A DNA stretch of 64,000 bases, from the NCBI GenBank assembly GCA_032622095.1, contig CP136065.1:66147031-66211030 (forward strand), written 5' to 3'. The notes under the pieces were generated by a model, which worked only from the letters and a program-made list of their open reading frames with translations, did no database searches and had not been told where the DNA came from. Position 1 is the stretch's first letter. Each line of letters starts with the position of its first letter. Both the position numbers and the translations under genes were made by a program. This stretch comes from Siphonodentalium dalli. Its lineage: Eukaryota; Mollusca; Scaphopoda; Gadilida; Siphonodentaliidae. Below are positions 11,436 to 26,400 of this stretch, piece after piece.

Positions 11436-14400
11436 AGGTTGAAAAATTGCCAACTGACGGCCAATTCAGTCCAAAATTTTGACCAAAAGTAGGAAAATAT
11501 GCAAATATTGGTCTAAAAACAACAAATTCGCCACTAATATATTATTAGAAAATCAAACTACGAGAACAATTTCAACCTATCTTTTCGTGTCAAACTTCCA
11601 ACTAATTTTCAACTGTTGAAAATTTTGACTGCAGTTGGGGTGAGACCCCCACAGCATCTGACCACATGCATTTATTTCTTAAATATGAAGCATTGTGAGC
11701 TGCAAATTTAAGACTTTCTAAAGCTTTCTAAATTGCCTATGAATTTAATGAATATATACTCACATTGTTGTTCTGTGATTAGCTGAGAATACCATTGGAC
11801 GGATGGATGGATGGAAGGATGGACGGACAGATGTGGGGGGTTTAATAATGAATGGTTTATAAATAATCACACTGGTGTTCTGTGATGAGCTGAGCATACC
11901 ATTGGATGGATGGACATACAGATGTGGGGTTTAATAATGAATGGTTTATAAATACTCACACTGGTGTTCTGTGATGAGCTGAGGGTACCAGGCTGGGTAG
12001 AAGCGGTCAAGGGACTTTTGAACCCAGAATTTCCACCTGCTACAAAAACAGAGAAGATGATGTTGGAAAACAATTCCCTATGAGCTATGTGCACCAAAGT
12101 TTCTATATGAATCAAAAGCATGTTATTACAGAACAATGTGCCAGTGCATTCGATTATATATGCGAGTCTCCCATATATACAGGCATGAAATCAGCCCTTA
12201 CTCAAATTAGCTGAAATCACTGGGTTTTCTTGAAATTCTGCATGATTTTGCAATAAATCCACTAAATTCTTCATATGAAAATAGCTGAGTTCAGCTAATT
12301 AGCTGAAGAGTCTCATCCCTGTATATAAGAGATTGCATTGACTTACAAGGTCAAGGTAAATATTGTCAGGCCAATGTATTCTCTTATATTTACATAGCCC
12401 ATCTGTATTGCACTAAATGCTGTTTGGTGATTGGTCAACTGCCAATTGGGTTACCAGGTTTACATCCCAATAATGCGAAGAATGTATCATGAACAGGAAG
12501 TTACAAACTGTTGACCTAATCTGAACTAATAACTAAATGCAGTCAGAAAAAAATAATTGGGCATGCTTTTAAAAGTTCAGCCAAATTGCATCAGAAGCCA
12601 GTTATTTATATCGATCACGTTATTGTAGCTAAGATTTTGGAAATCTTATATTGGCCCTACTTAATGTGCTGCATGGGCTGGTATCAAATTATCGGCAGAT
12701 TTCGTAAAAATAAATAAGAATACACTGAGCTATTTTATGGGAATACATCATCAAAATGCATAATATAAAAAATATATTGTTCACATGCTTTGTTTCATAT
12801 TGGGTTGGTATCTATAGGCATGTAGGTTTTGTGTCATAAGATAATGTGAAATTTTTCACCAAATGCAACTCCATAGCAATACCATATTACAAACACATAT
12901 TATAAGCAACGATAGATATGTGGCAAAACCTCATTAATATCTAAAGGATTTCAAGTATATCAAATAGCATTTGCCTGCAAGAAATAATTTTATATCACAT
13001 GAAACCCCTATTATATCATTAAAAAAGCCATTACATAATTATTTCCTTATATCACATAGTGTATATGTCACTAGTGAAGAATAAGCATGTGCTTGCTTTG
13101 CGGGATACTTGGCATTGTGCCAAAAAATTACCACGCGGATTAATACTATTTCGAAAAGGCACGCATGAGACCAATAGCAGATATTGCAAAATGATTGCTT
13201 TGTTCATTAAAGTTAAATTCTTGTCCAACTTATAGGCACAAAAACAAAGAGGTAAATTGGGTGACTATAGTTTTCATTGCCAATCAGAGCGTGCAATACT
13301 GTCGTATATGGTTGTGAAGGGTCTCAGCCAATGCCATGCATGTATGCATTTTGCATGCATTTTTCAGTTTCTTTTAAAGATTTTGATTTGTTAAAAAGGC
13401 ATAAAGCTCTAGTTTTTTTTATGTGATTTAAAAGATCTTCAACTCGTTATGTTGGGATATAAGATTTTATGAAACTTGTTTGATAAATTTTATCCATTTG
13501 TTGTGAATCAAATTTATTAAACTTGTTTCATAAAATCTTATATCTCAACACAACTCGTTGCAGAGCCTCTATATTTTGATTGAAACACCCAACTATTGTT
13601 TACATGCCTTGCTACATGTCAAGGACCAGCCTAGAGAATTCAAATCGGGAGAAATCTATTCTCCAAATTATATTATTAGGGAGAAATGGACTGTAATCAG
13701 GGAGCAGTTATAAAGGCTTTAGTTCAATTTATTCTCATTCCTCACCTTGCTGTGATCCAATAAGTATTATGCAATAGTACGATTATAATGAGTTAGTACA
13801 CTTCAAATATGCTGTTTTGAAATATGCATACAGGTATATAATAGAGAAGTCACTTCTCCCTAGGAGAATAAATAGGGAGAAGTGGCACATTTTAGGGAGA
13901 AGATGTCTCCCAAGTCACCCTCTAGGCTGGTGCCAGCTACATGTTGGGCCAATATTGATAAACATGTAGATTTGGTGCCATAAAATCATAGGACTTTTCT
14001 GGACAGATACATTTCCATAGCAACACCACAGTAACACAAGTTACAACTTACATATATAATATCTGACTAATATCTGACTAATATCTAGCGGAATGCAAAT
14101 CAGACTAAAACTTACAGTGTTTGGATGCCGAGACAGCATCATCTGTTTTGGAGGTAGAACTGGCATCAACAAAACATTTTCCACTCTTGTACTGACTCTC
14201 TGAGAGCACTGACATCACCTGAAAGCAAAATCATTGTGGCTTAGACCACATAAAGTCAATGTTTCGGTTCTCAGGTAATTTTTTTCTAAATCACTAGTTT
14301 TGATCTTTAAGGTTTGAGATGATTCATATAATGTCATACCACCAAGTTACTGTGTCAGATGGTGTTTGATAGAGTCATCGAAGGTATACATATATTTTAT

Positions 14401-17400
14401 ATACTTTACCTTCGATGACTCTTATCAAACACCACCTGACACCACCGCATGCAGACAGGAGTTTTTTTTTTATACTTCACCTTGATGACTCTATCAAACA
14501 CCACCTGATACAGTAACTTAGTGGTATGACATTATATGAATGATCTCAAACTTTAAAGATCAAAACTAGTGATTTATTCATTAATAATTATAATAAGCTT
14601 TAATTTAAATTTGCAAATGTCTTTTAATTTGTGTGTCACATATATAAAAGAATGCACTGGCTTACAAGGTCTATGGTAAATATTGTTAGGCCAATGCATT
14701 CTCTTATATATATGAGGCTCCCTACGGGAAACCCACATATATAAGAGAATGCATTGGCACAGAGTTATTAAAAATTTCAGGAAGCTCCAGTCATGGAAGC
14801 ATTAAGCACTACACATAAATTTAGTTGCAAGAAAACACATTTTGTTCAGTGGTTATCCTAAGGCTACTTAGTTATAAAAGTATACACTGGAATGGTCTAT
14901 TACTCATCTTGAGGGGTTGTAAGAAAAAATAAGCAGATGGCAGATAATACAAGTACAGAAGAAGTCATATTTATTGGAGGGAAATGTTCAGATAATAAGT
15001 TCAACAATCGACCAATCAAATACAACCATAGTAGCTGAGAGTACCATATTTTCATCACTCCTAGTATTGTGCTTTAAATAAAAAATTCTAATCCAGATAA
15101 TCAATGATGAACAGTTCTAAAACAGAAAACCTAAATAAAATGATTGAACACTCCTCTGAGCAGTGAACCATGTCAAATTTCATTGAGATATCTGTTGGAC
15201 CGAAAAAATATAAACATTTCCAGATATCAAAACAAAGATAAATAACTCTAGAACGGTAAACCCGAACAAAATGATTGAACACTCCATTGAATGTCCTCAT
15301 AGTGGTGATCAGACATACCAAATTACATTGAGATCCAACATGAGTTCGTCAACAAAAGGAGGTACATTCTCAGTTATGAACTTTTGTGCTAATTTTATGT
15401 ATCACTTTTGGGATTCTGGCGATGCGTATGTGATACGAATGGTGGTGTCTGGAAGTATGTTACATTTCTTCCGCCCGATAAGTATTGGTTTATGATATTT
15501 TGGATTATTTGGTGTCAAATCAGACGAATGATCTGTAAAGTCACTTGACGGTTTAAGATATCTGCTCGGACCAACAGAGGATCGGACGCATGAAATCCTG
15601 GTATACCCACCATTTCCTTCGGTCATGGGGGGTATAAATATTTATTATTACATACCATGATCTCTTTGCCTCCTATCTTCAAAGTCTCATCTTCATTGAG
15701 GGAAGCCAGCTCACTCGCTTTGTATCCACTACTTTTTCCAATCCTAAAACGAGTTATACAGTAATGCCCTGAATAATCGACTCCTTGACCACACCAGAAT
15801 TATGTGTAATTTTTTAGGATTTAGCCGAAAATGTGGCTTGTTGCCATTCTGCTGTAATGTACCTTTCATGAGTTGTGCTGGTGCAGATTTAAAGATCCTG
15901 TGCCAGTGCTTTCTCATATATATGCGAGTCTCCCCTAGGTATCTGCATATATAAGAGAATGCACTGGCTCACAAGCTCAAGGTAAATAATTTTAGGACAA
16001 TGCATTCTCTTATATATGTGAGACTCCCTATGGAGACTCACATATATAAGAGAATGCATTGGCACAGGGTTTTCGGAAGAAAAAAAAATTAGCTCCAGTC
16101 ATGAAATGGTTAATATATTGATTGGGTTGGTTTCGTTAATCGTTTGTTTATCATTGCTACAGCAACTTGACCATACCATTTACTTAATTTTTTTATTGAG
16201 AAATAAGAATAACAGATGAGGGAAAGACAAAATACACATGTACTAATCTCTACCAGAGAGCAAGTCACACTTCCTTTTTTACTCTGTAACCGGCTGGGTA
16301 CCAGTTTATTGAAAAGTTCAGCATTCTATATTTACCACAGATTTTCCCTAAAACAATGGCTGCTTCTATAAGTTCACAACTCCTCAAAAATTGTTGAAAG
16401 TGAAATGTTTTTTTCTGAATTGGTAAACAAATTCATGACATCTACTCTTTATAGTAACTCGGAAGTGCATTTTCAGATGAACAAAGAGGGATAAAGCTCC
16501 GATAATGAGATATATGAAACCCATGGTTGAGATATATGAGAGGACGGATGGAAATCCAACATTTCAGGATAAACCAAGAGGGATATCACTTGAATGGAGA
16601 ATAGGATGTTCTATATCTAGTCGTTTTGAATAAGTGAATTTTACACCGGCAAGTATCATTGAATATTTTACGGGTGTGGAGTACTTGCTTTTGTATAGTT
16701 TATCGTTGGAAACAGAGATCGAAGTGTGAACTTCCAGTCGGTCACCAAATTTATTTTGGATCTAATTTCCCAATTTGCATTAAAAGACCAGATGAAGTCC
16801 AGACACAAGTATCACTTGGGTAGTTTTTCTATTTTGGTGTTTTTAATTTAGTTTCTTCATAAAACTAGTTTAATAAAAAAATTATGTGGATTGTCGTCAT
16901 TATAAGCAACCAACATTATTTTCGATGCATCTGTCGGAGTATATGTCCGATGCCGAACTATACATTTCCTGATAATAAAACAAAGACGAATAACTCTAGA
17001 ACAGTAAACCCAAATTATGCTTTAATTGCACGCTCTTACAGAAGTTCTTGGTACCAGAAAACTTCGAAATAATAAATATTTTCAAGCCACAAAAGTATAG
17101 GAAATTGGGATATAATTACCAACTGGTTGATGATTCTTAAATATTGTGTCACAATAATTGCTCGTACCAAATTTCAAAAATAAATTCCAGATAAATTTTG
17201 AGAAAATCTATTTTGAAATATCAGGAAATTTTGACAAAACGTGCATCTGACCTTTAACCCTTTAGCGTTCAGAACACCCCAGAGCGCCCTGCCGTGTAGC
17301 GTCCATAAAGCCCTAGAGCGCCCTGCCGCGTAGCGTCCATAGAGCCCCAGAGAGCCCGGAGTTTTGCGTTTTTTTCAGTCATAGTTTACAACAAAACTAT

Positions 17401-20400
17401 TGCATTATAACACAACAAATTGCTTTCATTGTCAATGTAAATAATAAAATATATGTTACATTATTAATTGTTAAGTTTTTGTGGGGTTTTGTGGCAGATT
17501 TTGTACAATTTAATCAATAGTTGTCAATAAAATCGCAATAAAACGAAAAGTGGAATGCGGCGGTGCTATTTTTTGAAGTCGACTAGAGAAATCAGCGTAC
17601 TCAGGTAACTGTGGACGGTCGTCTAACTGACATTTATTTATTTTCGAACTTTATTTTTATTTCCAATAAAATATTCACTTGACTTGTTTATGTTTTTATA
17701 TCATATGCATCCAAATATAAAACAATCACTACCATTAATTTGACTAACGAAGCTACGGTAAGAGCAAGACGACATGCTGATGTTAGTTTTTGTTACTAAG
17801 GACGCCGTGTTTGTTCTTACTGCTGTGTAGGCCTATTCCCAAATAAAACTGTTTCCAATTATTATTTTATTTTTCCTAATTCTTCACATGATCATATTGA
17901 CAATATTATATTTTTTATAGAGTGTATAAAATGTATAGAATAGCAATGCGAGGAACTAATTAGAAGCTTCCAGCAAACAGCGCGTTCGCGTTTACCAATT
18001 TCTGAACACGTGGCTTCCATCCAAGCTGGGCGCGAATTTCAATCTTATAGTTATCAATAATTTTTCAAGAGATATTTATCATTTAATCGAACAAAATTGC
18101 ACTATTAGTATGTCCTTTGTTACAAGTTGAACATAGGCCAAACAATATATCGATTACCGGTAGTTTAACTGTGTACACACCTTGTGTTTTGGCACTAACT
18201 GTGATATACATTGCATCATCATTACATCAAGGTCAAGGTAACGCCTGTGTCTCAATGTGATTTATTTTTAGTATATTTCGTCATCCTTATTCAATACGAT
18301 GTCTTGCTAACTATTATTTAGTTTGGCATCTCATATATTCACGAAGAGAAAAGCACTGTTATCGACCTTAATGGCCATTCAATCTTTTTCAAATGACAAT
18401 ATGTGATGGACATGATCTACGCATGTAAATGTGACAAGATATATCGTAATAAACTGGGTCAAGTACGTACGCATTACGTTCGTGAGGTACACAGAAGGAG
18501 TTGTTGTCAGCGCTGAATATATAGTTCTTGCGATATATATTTCAATTCCGACATATTAAACATTATATTGTTACTGAATAGCATTTCAACTTCTAACCTA
18601 TGATTTAAAAAATTGAAACTTTAGTCTATTAATGCTGTTTTTATGTCTTTTTTTATACATGACACACGGAGTAATTGTCCAAGTATTTACGTCGACGTTG
18701 CATCTTATTTTTGTACCCTCACGATCATGGCTTGTGTTTTGTTTACATTGGTTACTATCTGTGATCACGTGTCAACAACAGTTAATCAGATTTTTACAAT
18801 GCTGGAATAAATTTCACAATGCATTTCCACATTTTATTGAATTTCGTTGGTACATTATTAAATGCAAATAAATAGAAGTTGGTTAACACTTTGCTAGTGA
18901 TTGTGGAAAAGTGAAGGTAATTCTGGAAATCGAGGTTACAACGTCAAACTTCATACAAAATCTTCGCGGTGTTTTTGTTGATAAAATATTGGGGATAATT
19001 TTATTAAACGATATCAAAGTATGGTACGCATTCATATGGACATGAACTAGAGTGATTGGTGCACATGTAGATGTGAAAATTTAAAGGAATGCACGCGTAA
19101 AACGATCTCATTATTTTATTAGTAAGTGATTGCTAACAGTAAAGAAAGTACGGCAACTGTGTTTCCTTGCCGTCTTACGTAATACACAACTCAATCGACG
19201 ACGTTTTCTGTTTTGCAAATTTATATATGCAATATATAATGGGGGATAATTTTGTTTAACGATGTCAAATTATGGTACGCATTCATGTGGACATGAACTA
19301 GAGTGATTGGTGCACATGTAGATGTGAAAATTTAAAGGAATGCACTGCAAAACGATCTCATTTGTTTTTATTTGAAAGTGATTGCTAACAGTAAAGAAAT
19401 TATGGCGACTGTGTTGTCTCACGCAGTACCGTACACAACCAGATCTCCGGATGTTTTTGTTTTGCAATATTTCTGTTGATAAATTGAACACAATAATACG
19501 ATAAATTTTCGGAAATTACCAGCTGAAATGACAGCAATAAAATTCAGAATCTGATACATTTCAATGTGAAATTGATTTTAATTCTATGCAACGAATCAGG
19601 GTCAAGAAAAATCCGGAAAGATACCTACCAACTCCATAGTGTCTCCTTGTTCTCCATCGCCAGATGGAATATATGATCAAACAAATCATCTTACCTGCTC
19701 TTCCCATACTAAGGATGTAGTATGAATTAAATAAAAACAAATTGCACATTGCCAATGGGGGGGGGGGGGGGGGGACTTGACTTTCATAAATATGAAAATC
19801 AATTGTTACCAATTAATTAAAATAAAATAAACCATCCTTGCAGATAAACAAGAGCCACCATAAGATTTAATAATACATTTTTTCCTATAACTTTGACGTT
19901 ACCAGAAAGTTATGTTGGCTGGGGTGACGACGTTCTCTCCTATCAGTATTGGTGTGGGTAATGACGTTACACATATTACTGTTGGGTAAAGGGTTAATAG
20001 GTATGTTTGACTACAAGTAATTACTTACGACTTTCCTTCCATGTCCATCAGATTAACACTCCTACCATGAGTTACTAAAACGGCTGTAAAACAGAAACAG
20101 TTGAAAAGTATAAGTAGTTTGGCAGAATGTACAAAATATTGTCCGGAAATATTAAAAGGTTGCTTATAAAAATCTCTTTGATGGAAGTGGCAGATTTAAA
20201 TAATCTGAAGAAGAAAAACGGCAATATCACAAAAATCATGGACCAGCCAAGAGGGCGACATCTATTCTCTAAAATGGGCCAATTCTCCCTATTTTTGTCC
20301 GAGGGAGACGTGACTTGTCTCTCATCTTCCAGTATGCATAGGTCATTTGTTGAACTTATTATCTAAACATTTCCCTCAATAAATAGGAATCCTTCGGCAC

Positions 20401-23400
20401 TTTAATTTATCTGTTGTCTGCTTTTATCACCTTAAAATCACAAATCAATAAAAGACCATTCTGATGTACACTTTTGAACTGACTGGGAGAATCCATTTAG
20501 TATAGAAAAGGTTAATAAGGAGAAGAATCTTCTCACAATTTGAATTATCTAGATTGGTCCCTGACCAAAATTCATTAAATTGTCACATATTACTGGTAAC
20601 AAACATAGTCATACATACCCACCAGAACATACCCACTATCACCAATAATGAGGTTCAGTTGCTAAACTGAACTCCAAGCCTGGAAATAGTGTGTCTGACA
20701 TTTGCAGAATGAGGTCCCCAGAGGGTGAATTTAGTGATGCTATCCTGCATGGGGATCTAGCATCACCAAATTCACCCTCTGGGAACCTCATTGTGCTTAG
20801 GCCTCAATTACTATGGGAGACCTAGGATCAGATTGAATAAGTTCCCCAGTTAGTCTGGTCGATAAACTCAAATTTAAGGGAACAAATTTGGACTAAGTTG
20901 GTTTTTATACCATTTTGAAGAGGAAGATATCCTCTACAACATATCCAATGTTCTGTTAAGTCAATTTGAAGCAATTACAGTGAGAAAATCTTGTCATGTG
21001 AAGCTAAGACATAACATCACCTTTTTATGCCAAAATTAGAACTCTCCATCCAATGGTGGCCGGAAGTGAAAAATGATACGTTACGTTATACATTTTTGTG
21101 AAGATAAGACATAATGTCACCTTTTTATGCCAAAATTGGAACTCCCCGTCCAATGGCGGCCAGAAGTGGAAATGTTACATTATTTTACTGACATCTTTAA
21201 AATAAGTTCTGCTGTTTGGAGCTGGTTAAGAATTGTGACTTTATTTTGTATTTGGCATATTAACTGACCATTGGAGCAATGAGATATGCCATTCATGGGG
21301 TCCCCACCCCTTCCAATCACTAAAAAAATGGATTTTACAGAAAGCCGTATAATATTTCACAAAAAAGTCACGATTTGAACTCTAGTCATATTTCATCAAG
21401 AAATAGGAAGAACTGTGCAATGTAAGCGATGCATTCTATTTCTTATGGATATTCCAACTCAATGGTACCAAATGTTCACTTTGCCTCAAAATGACTGCCA
21501 AAATTGTGGCCCAAATATGCACCAGAGTGCCATGTAACCGCTTATATGTTGTGGTTGATGAACAAAATTTACTATACAATGAATACTAACATTTATAATG
21601 CACCTTGATTAATATTTTTACTATTTTAACTACTGAAATTACCAGGTTTTGGGATTTTTCTATCACAAATTTGGCATCAAAATCGGCAAAAAAATAACTT
21701 TTCAGGTTTGGACCAAGTAAAATGGAACTATCTTTGGTATAAAATGTCACACCGACTGGGGTGTTTTAGACAATATTACTCAAGATGGCTTGCAAAAAAG
21801 CAACCAAATTTGCTAAAAAGTTGACTTGTCACATATATTCCTGAACATTATTCCCTGCTGTTCCGAAAAGGTAGCAGATTGTGACTCACTTGGTTATTAA
21901 ACATGCTACTTAATCAACTGACAACTAAATGTTATATTCTGGTTGTCCCACTACCTTATGAGGCATGACAAATTCATTCTAAGGGATGCACTATGGATTT
22001 TGCCGAAAACTGCTTTTGGGATTATGTCCATGTTTTTGAACGGAAATGGGCAGAACGTTGAAATAGAACTGAGTGATCATATTATGTGGCTACTCTGGCC
22101 CATTACCATCAACATTGATCAACTTAATACGGTGTTTGTCTGTTAACTGTATAGTGGTAGGTGAGTTGAGTAGGTATAAAATAGCCTCTGGGGGACCTCA
22201 TTCTGCAAATGACAGACACACTATTTGCAGTCTTGAGTTATCATGAGTTAAATTAAAGATATTCTTACCATCACCTTCCCATTTCTTGTGCTGAAAAAGA
22301 AAATTCAAATTTAAAACCTTTTCATTTTCTTCTGAAAATACAATTTGAAAAATGCATTTCTTCAATTTAATTGTTCAACATTTTTTCTCTAAGGAAGTAT
22401 TTCATCATGACAACGTATTTTTAAACCTTCCATGACTGGAGCTTCCTAAAATTTTGTGAAAACTGAATACCAATGAATTCTCTTATATAGGAAGCCTCGT
22501 ATATATGAGAGAATACATTTGCCTAACAATATTCACCTTGACCTTGTTAGCCAGTGCATTCTTACATATGTGAGGCTCCCTACGGGAAACTCGCATATAC
22601 ATATATAAGAGAATTCACTGACACAGGATCTTTAATGCTCCTGTCATGAAAGGGTTAAATATAGTGAGAGGGATATTTATTTTTTAATGCATAAGAATCC
22701 AAGATATTGACATAGAAACAAACAAGAGCAACACCAGGTGTGGCTTAATACGCCCGTTTGCAAAGTAAATACAGTAATGCCCTAAATAATCAACTCCTTA
22801 ACCACAGCAGAATTATGGGTAATTTTTCAGGATTTAGTCGGAAATATGGCTATATTGAACAGACATTGGACAGACCAAAAAGCCAACATTTCCAGATAAT
22901 TAAAAATGAATAACTTTAGAATTGAAAACCTGAACAAAACGATTGGATCCTCTATTGAACATCCATACAAAATTACATTGAGATCCGAGGACTACTGTGC
23001 AAGTTATGACCTGAACAGCTATCAGACGGACCAAAAAGCCACATTTCCAGATAAACAAAGATGAATAACTCTAGAAAGGAAAATCGAACAAAACGATGAA
23101 ACCCTCTATTTAATGTCCTCATAGTAGTGAACATCCAAACCAAATTTCATTGAGATCCAAGCACTTCTGTTCATGTTATGACATGAACAGACGTTGGACA
23201 GACATATGCTCAGACAGACAGATGGATGCACTCAAGGCTAGACGGACGGATGGACAGGTGCAAAATAGTATACCCCCCTTTAACAAGAAATTCAATTAAT
23301 TGAGGAAAAACACCCACCGTCCTGAGTGGTATTGATAAGCTATTGGGGGGGGGGTCTACCACTTCGCATGCAAAATAACACGAATGACACCAACAGCTTG

Positions 23401-26400
23401 GATGTGAGAATAATCCACCATATATGGTAGATATTCAACCAGGCTGTGCTTAAGTTTCTCAATTGGTGACTGATGTACATATACAGTACACACAAATAGT
23501 AATAACAATTAACGTTGTGATTTTGAAATTAACCATGCTAGAATATTGACGGTAAGGTGGTATTAACTACTACGAGCATAATAATAGTACTATTCTTTTA
23601 TAATATATGTGGGCATGATGTATGGAAATATTAAAGGTACTCAATCCGATAAAACTCATCTCAATTACTATTTCAATGGCTTCGGGGGGTCAAAAATATT
23701 TGATTCGAATCGAGGAAGTCACCCATCAAAGCTCAGATTTGTTAGATATCGATTTTAGAAATCTATTATTTTTCATTATCGGGAATTCTTTCTGGCCCAG
23801 AAGACATTCAAAATTGCGTACCCTGATTATAGAGTTATCCATCCTTGTCTGTTTGAATAGAGTTTTGGCGTAAAATCTCGAGCAGGTTACCAAATTGACG
23901 GCAGTTATTAGTACTCATCTCGAGCAATTAACAAATTTCAAAAATCAATATCTAATAACTCTGAGCTTTGTTTGATGGTTTCCTCGACTCGAATCAAATA
24001 TTTTTTACCCCCAAAGCCAAAGAAATAGTAATATAGGACCCTCTGATCGGATTGTTGTTGTTGGAATCTGTTGAGATGGGGACCCTCTTTTCGGATTGAG
24101 TACCTTTAAAGGACAAACCAATAGTTACAATACAATTATAACTGTTTTTTTTTAATTAAGAGCAAGAAGAGCTAATTGTGCTTAAGCACAATAAGGGATA
24201 TTCCTTATTGCGCTTATAAGCTCAATAAGGGAATCTCTATTGTGCTTAAGCGCAATAAGGGAATATTTAATTGCGCTTAAGCGCAATGAAGAATATTCAA
24301 ATTTCGCTGATAAAGCCTAATAATGAATATCTTATTAAAGAATAATATATTATATATAGTACATAAACTCCTTATAATACAGATGGTGTAGTCCATCTCC
24401 ATTCTCCATGGCACAATGGGTGGAACAAATATAGGATTATTCTACTATTTGCAGAAGGGTGATCTAATGAGAGATATATTAATTGTGTTTAAGTGGAATG
24501 GGAAGTAATTGCGGTTAAGCATAATAAGGAATGTCTTATTGCATTCTCATTGGGCTTAAGCGCAATTAGAGATTCCTTAAGTTATTGCGGTTAATCAAAA
24601 TTGTCTATTAAATGTCAATTTTGATTCCCATAGAGATCATCAATGATGTCTATGCGCAAGGGCGATGTGCCAATCTTCTCTATTGGGATTCCAATTGTTG
24701 GCTCATTAAATATGCACATATGCTTAAGATACAGTTGCGCATGAAGCGCGCTCCTGTAAGTCGGGTTTTGGATCCCAGTTAATGAAAATATTATTGAAAT
24801 AATCGGTTTTCCCCAATAAACAACCATATATTCAATATACATGTTTTGGAGCAGAATTAGGCAGTCCATATTGGACGCCATCATGGAATTTATTTTTTTT
24901 GGTTTAATTTTCACACATATTTATTAGTTATGTGGATGAAGTTCTAATTAAACCTCACATCCTTATATTGGTTACAGTAATGCCCAAAGTAATTGACCAC
25001 TTAACCACATCAGAATTATTGGTAATTTTTCAGGATTTAAAATCCTGAAAAATTACCAATAATAATGCTGTGGTTAAGTGGTCAATTACTTTGGACATTA
25101 CTGTACGAGGATTGAGTTATCATTACACCTCAAATCCTTATATTGGTTACAGTAATGCCCAAAGTAATTGACCACTTAACCACAGCAGAATTATGGGTAT
25201 TTTTTCAGCATTTAAAATCCTGACAAATTACCCATTATTATGCTGTGGTTAAGTGGTCAATTACTTTGTACATTACTGTATGAGGATTGAGTTATCATTA
25301 CACCTCAAATCCTTATATTGGTTACAGTAATGCCCAAAGTAATTGACCACTTAACCACAGCAGAATTATGGGTATTTTTTCAGCATTTAAAATCCTGACA
25401 AATTACCAATAATTATGCTGTGGTTAAGTGGCCAATTACTTTGGACATTACTGTATGAGGATGGAGTTAAACCTCACATGAGTGTGTTGGGGATTTGGAC
25501 CTTGACTTGGGACCTTTTGTTTTTAACGCGACAAATGCGCATACACCTTATACACAAATTTCTTATGTAACCAGAGTTTTTCTTGGATAAGATGAGTTTG
25601 AAGCCTGCTTACATTTCAAAAATGAAAATGTCGTCAGTTTTATATTGTCTGCAGCGGAAATTATCTATCTCTATAGATAGCACCAGGATTATATAGAAAG
25701 GAATAGCAATTGATATACGTATACGGTATACTATAGTAATACCATAGACAAATAAGTACAAGTATCACATGATAAAATATTACGTAACGTGACTATACCG
25801 ATGAAAGAAATAAATAAATTGGACCGGGATTATAGGTTGGGTTGGTTATATGTTGATAATTGGATATGGAATTCATACCGATGAAACGATACAAATTAGT
25901 GGAGCGATAAAGACCAATGTTGACATTTAGTCAGGCTACGCGGGAGAAAATAGGGGTTGATACGATAGACCGAAATAAATTTGTCGGTGATAATGACCAA
26001 TGTTGACCTATAAAGTAACGCGACTGTACTGTCGGATAATTATCAGGTGTAACCGGTCAAATATGGACTCTAGTGACCAATTTAGAACAGCTCAGAAAAC
26101 ATTGGCAGAGCCCTAAAATTTATTTAACACCGCATTTGCCATTAAAATCGATAAAACTGTCATTTTTCAAAATTTTAAGCTGAGACTTGGAGTGTGTGGG
26201 TGGGATACCTACATATTCCTAAAATGACAGAGTACAGCACGTAATTATGTTTTAGATGGAAGAAATGATTTTTTTTCAATGATAAAATTTAACATGGAAT
26301 TTACCATTAACATCGATTTATGTCGATAAAACTGTCTTTTTTCAAACCTTTAGGCTGAGACTTGGTGCATGTGCCTGGGATACATATATGTTCCTAAAAT

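Larger units (their letters stand above)
14219..15655 (-). other. RAD54B intron 7
   Basis: Contains the foldback at 14285-14580, a partial MITE at 14635-14803, and repeat-like sequence at 15100-15640 where 'gaacaaaatgattgaacact' recurs; related sequence appears at 22860-23180. Confidence 0.6.
15744..20028 (-). other. RAD54B intron 6
   Basis: After the two MITEs at its left end it contains GC-rich tandem 'gagcgccctgccgtgtagcg' units (17280-17345) after a TTAACCCTTTAGC piggyBac-like end, a duplicated segment (19010-19110 and 19250-19350, 'gatgtgaaaatttaaaggaa'), and a G18 tract at 19757-19774. No exon found. Confidence 0.6.

Noticed and set aside
11262-11492. Open frame with a polyproline run
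   Set aside because: The run is the poly-C tract, and the frame overlaps a RAD54B intron with no similarity.
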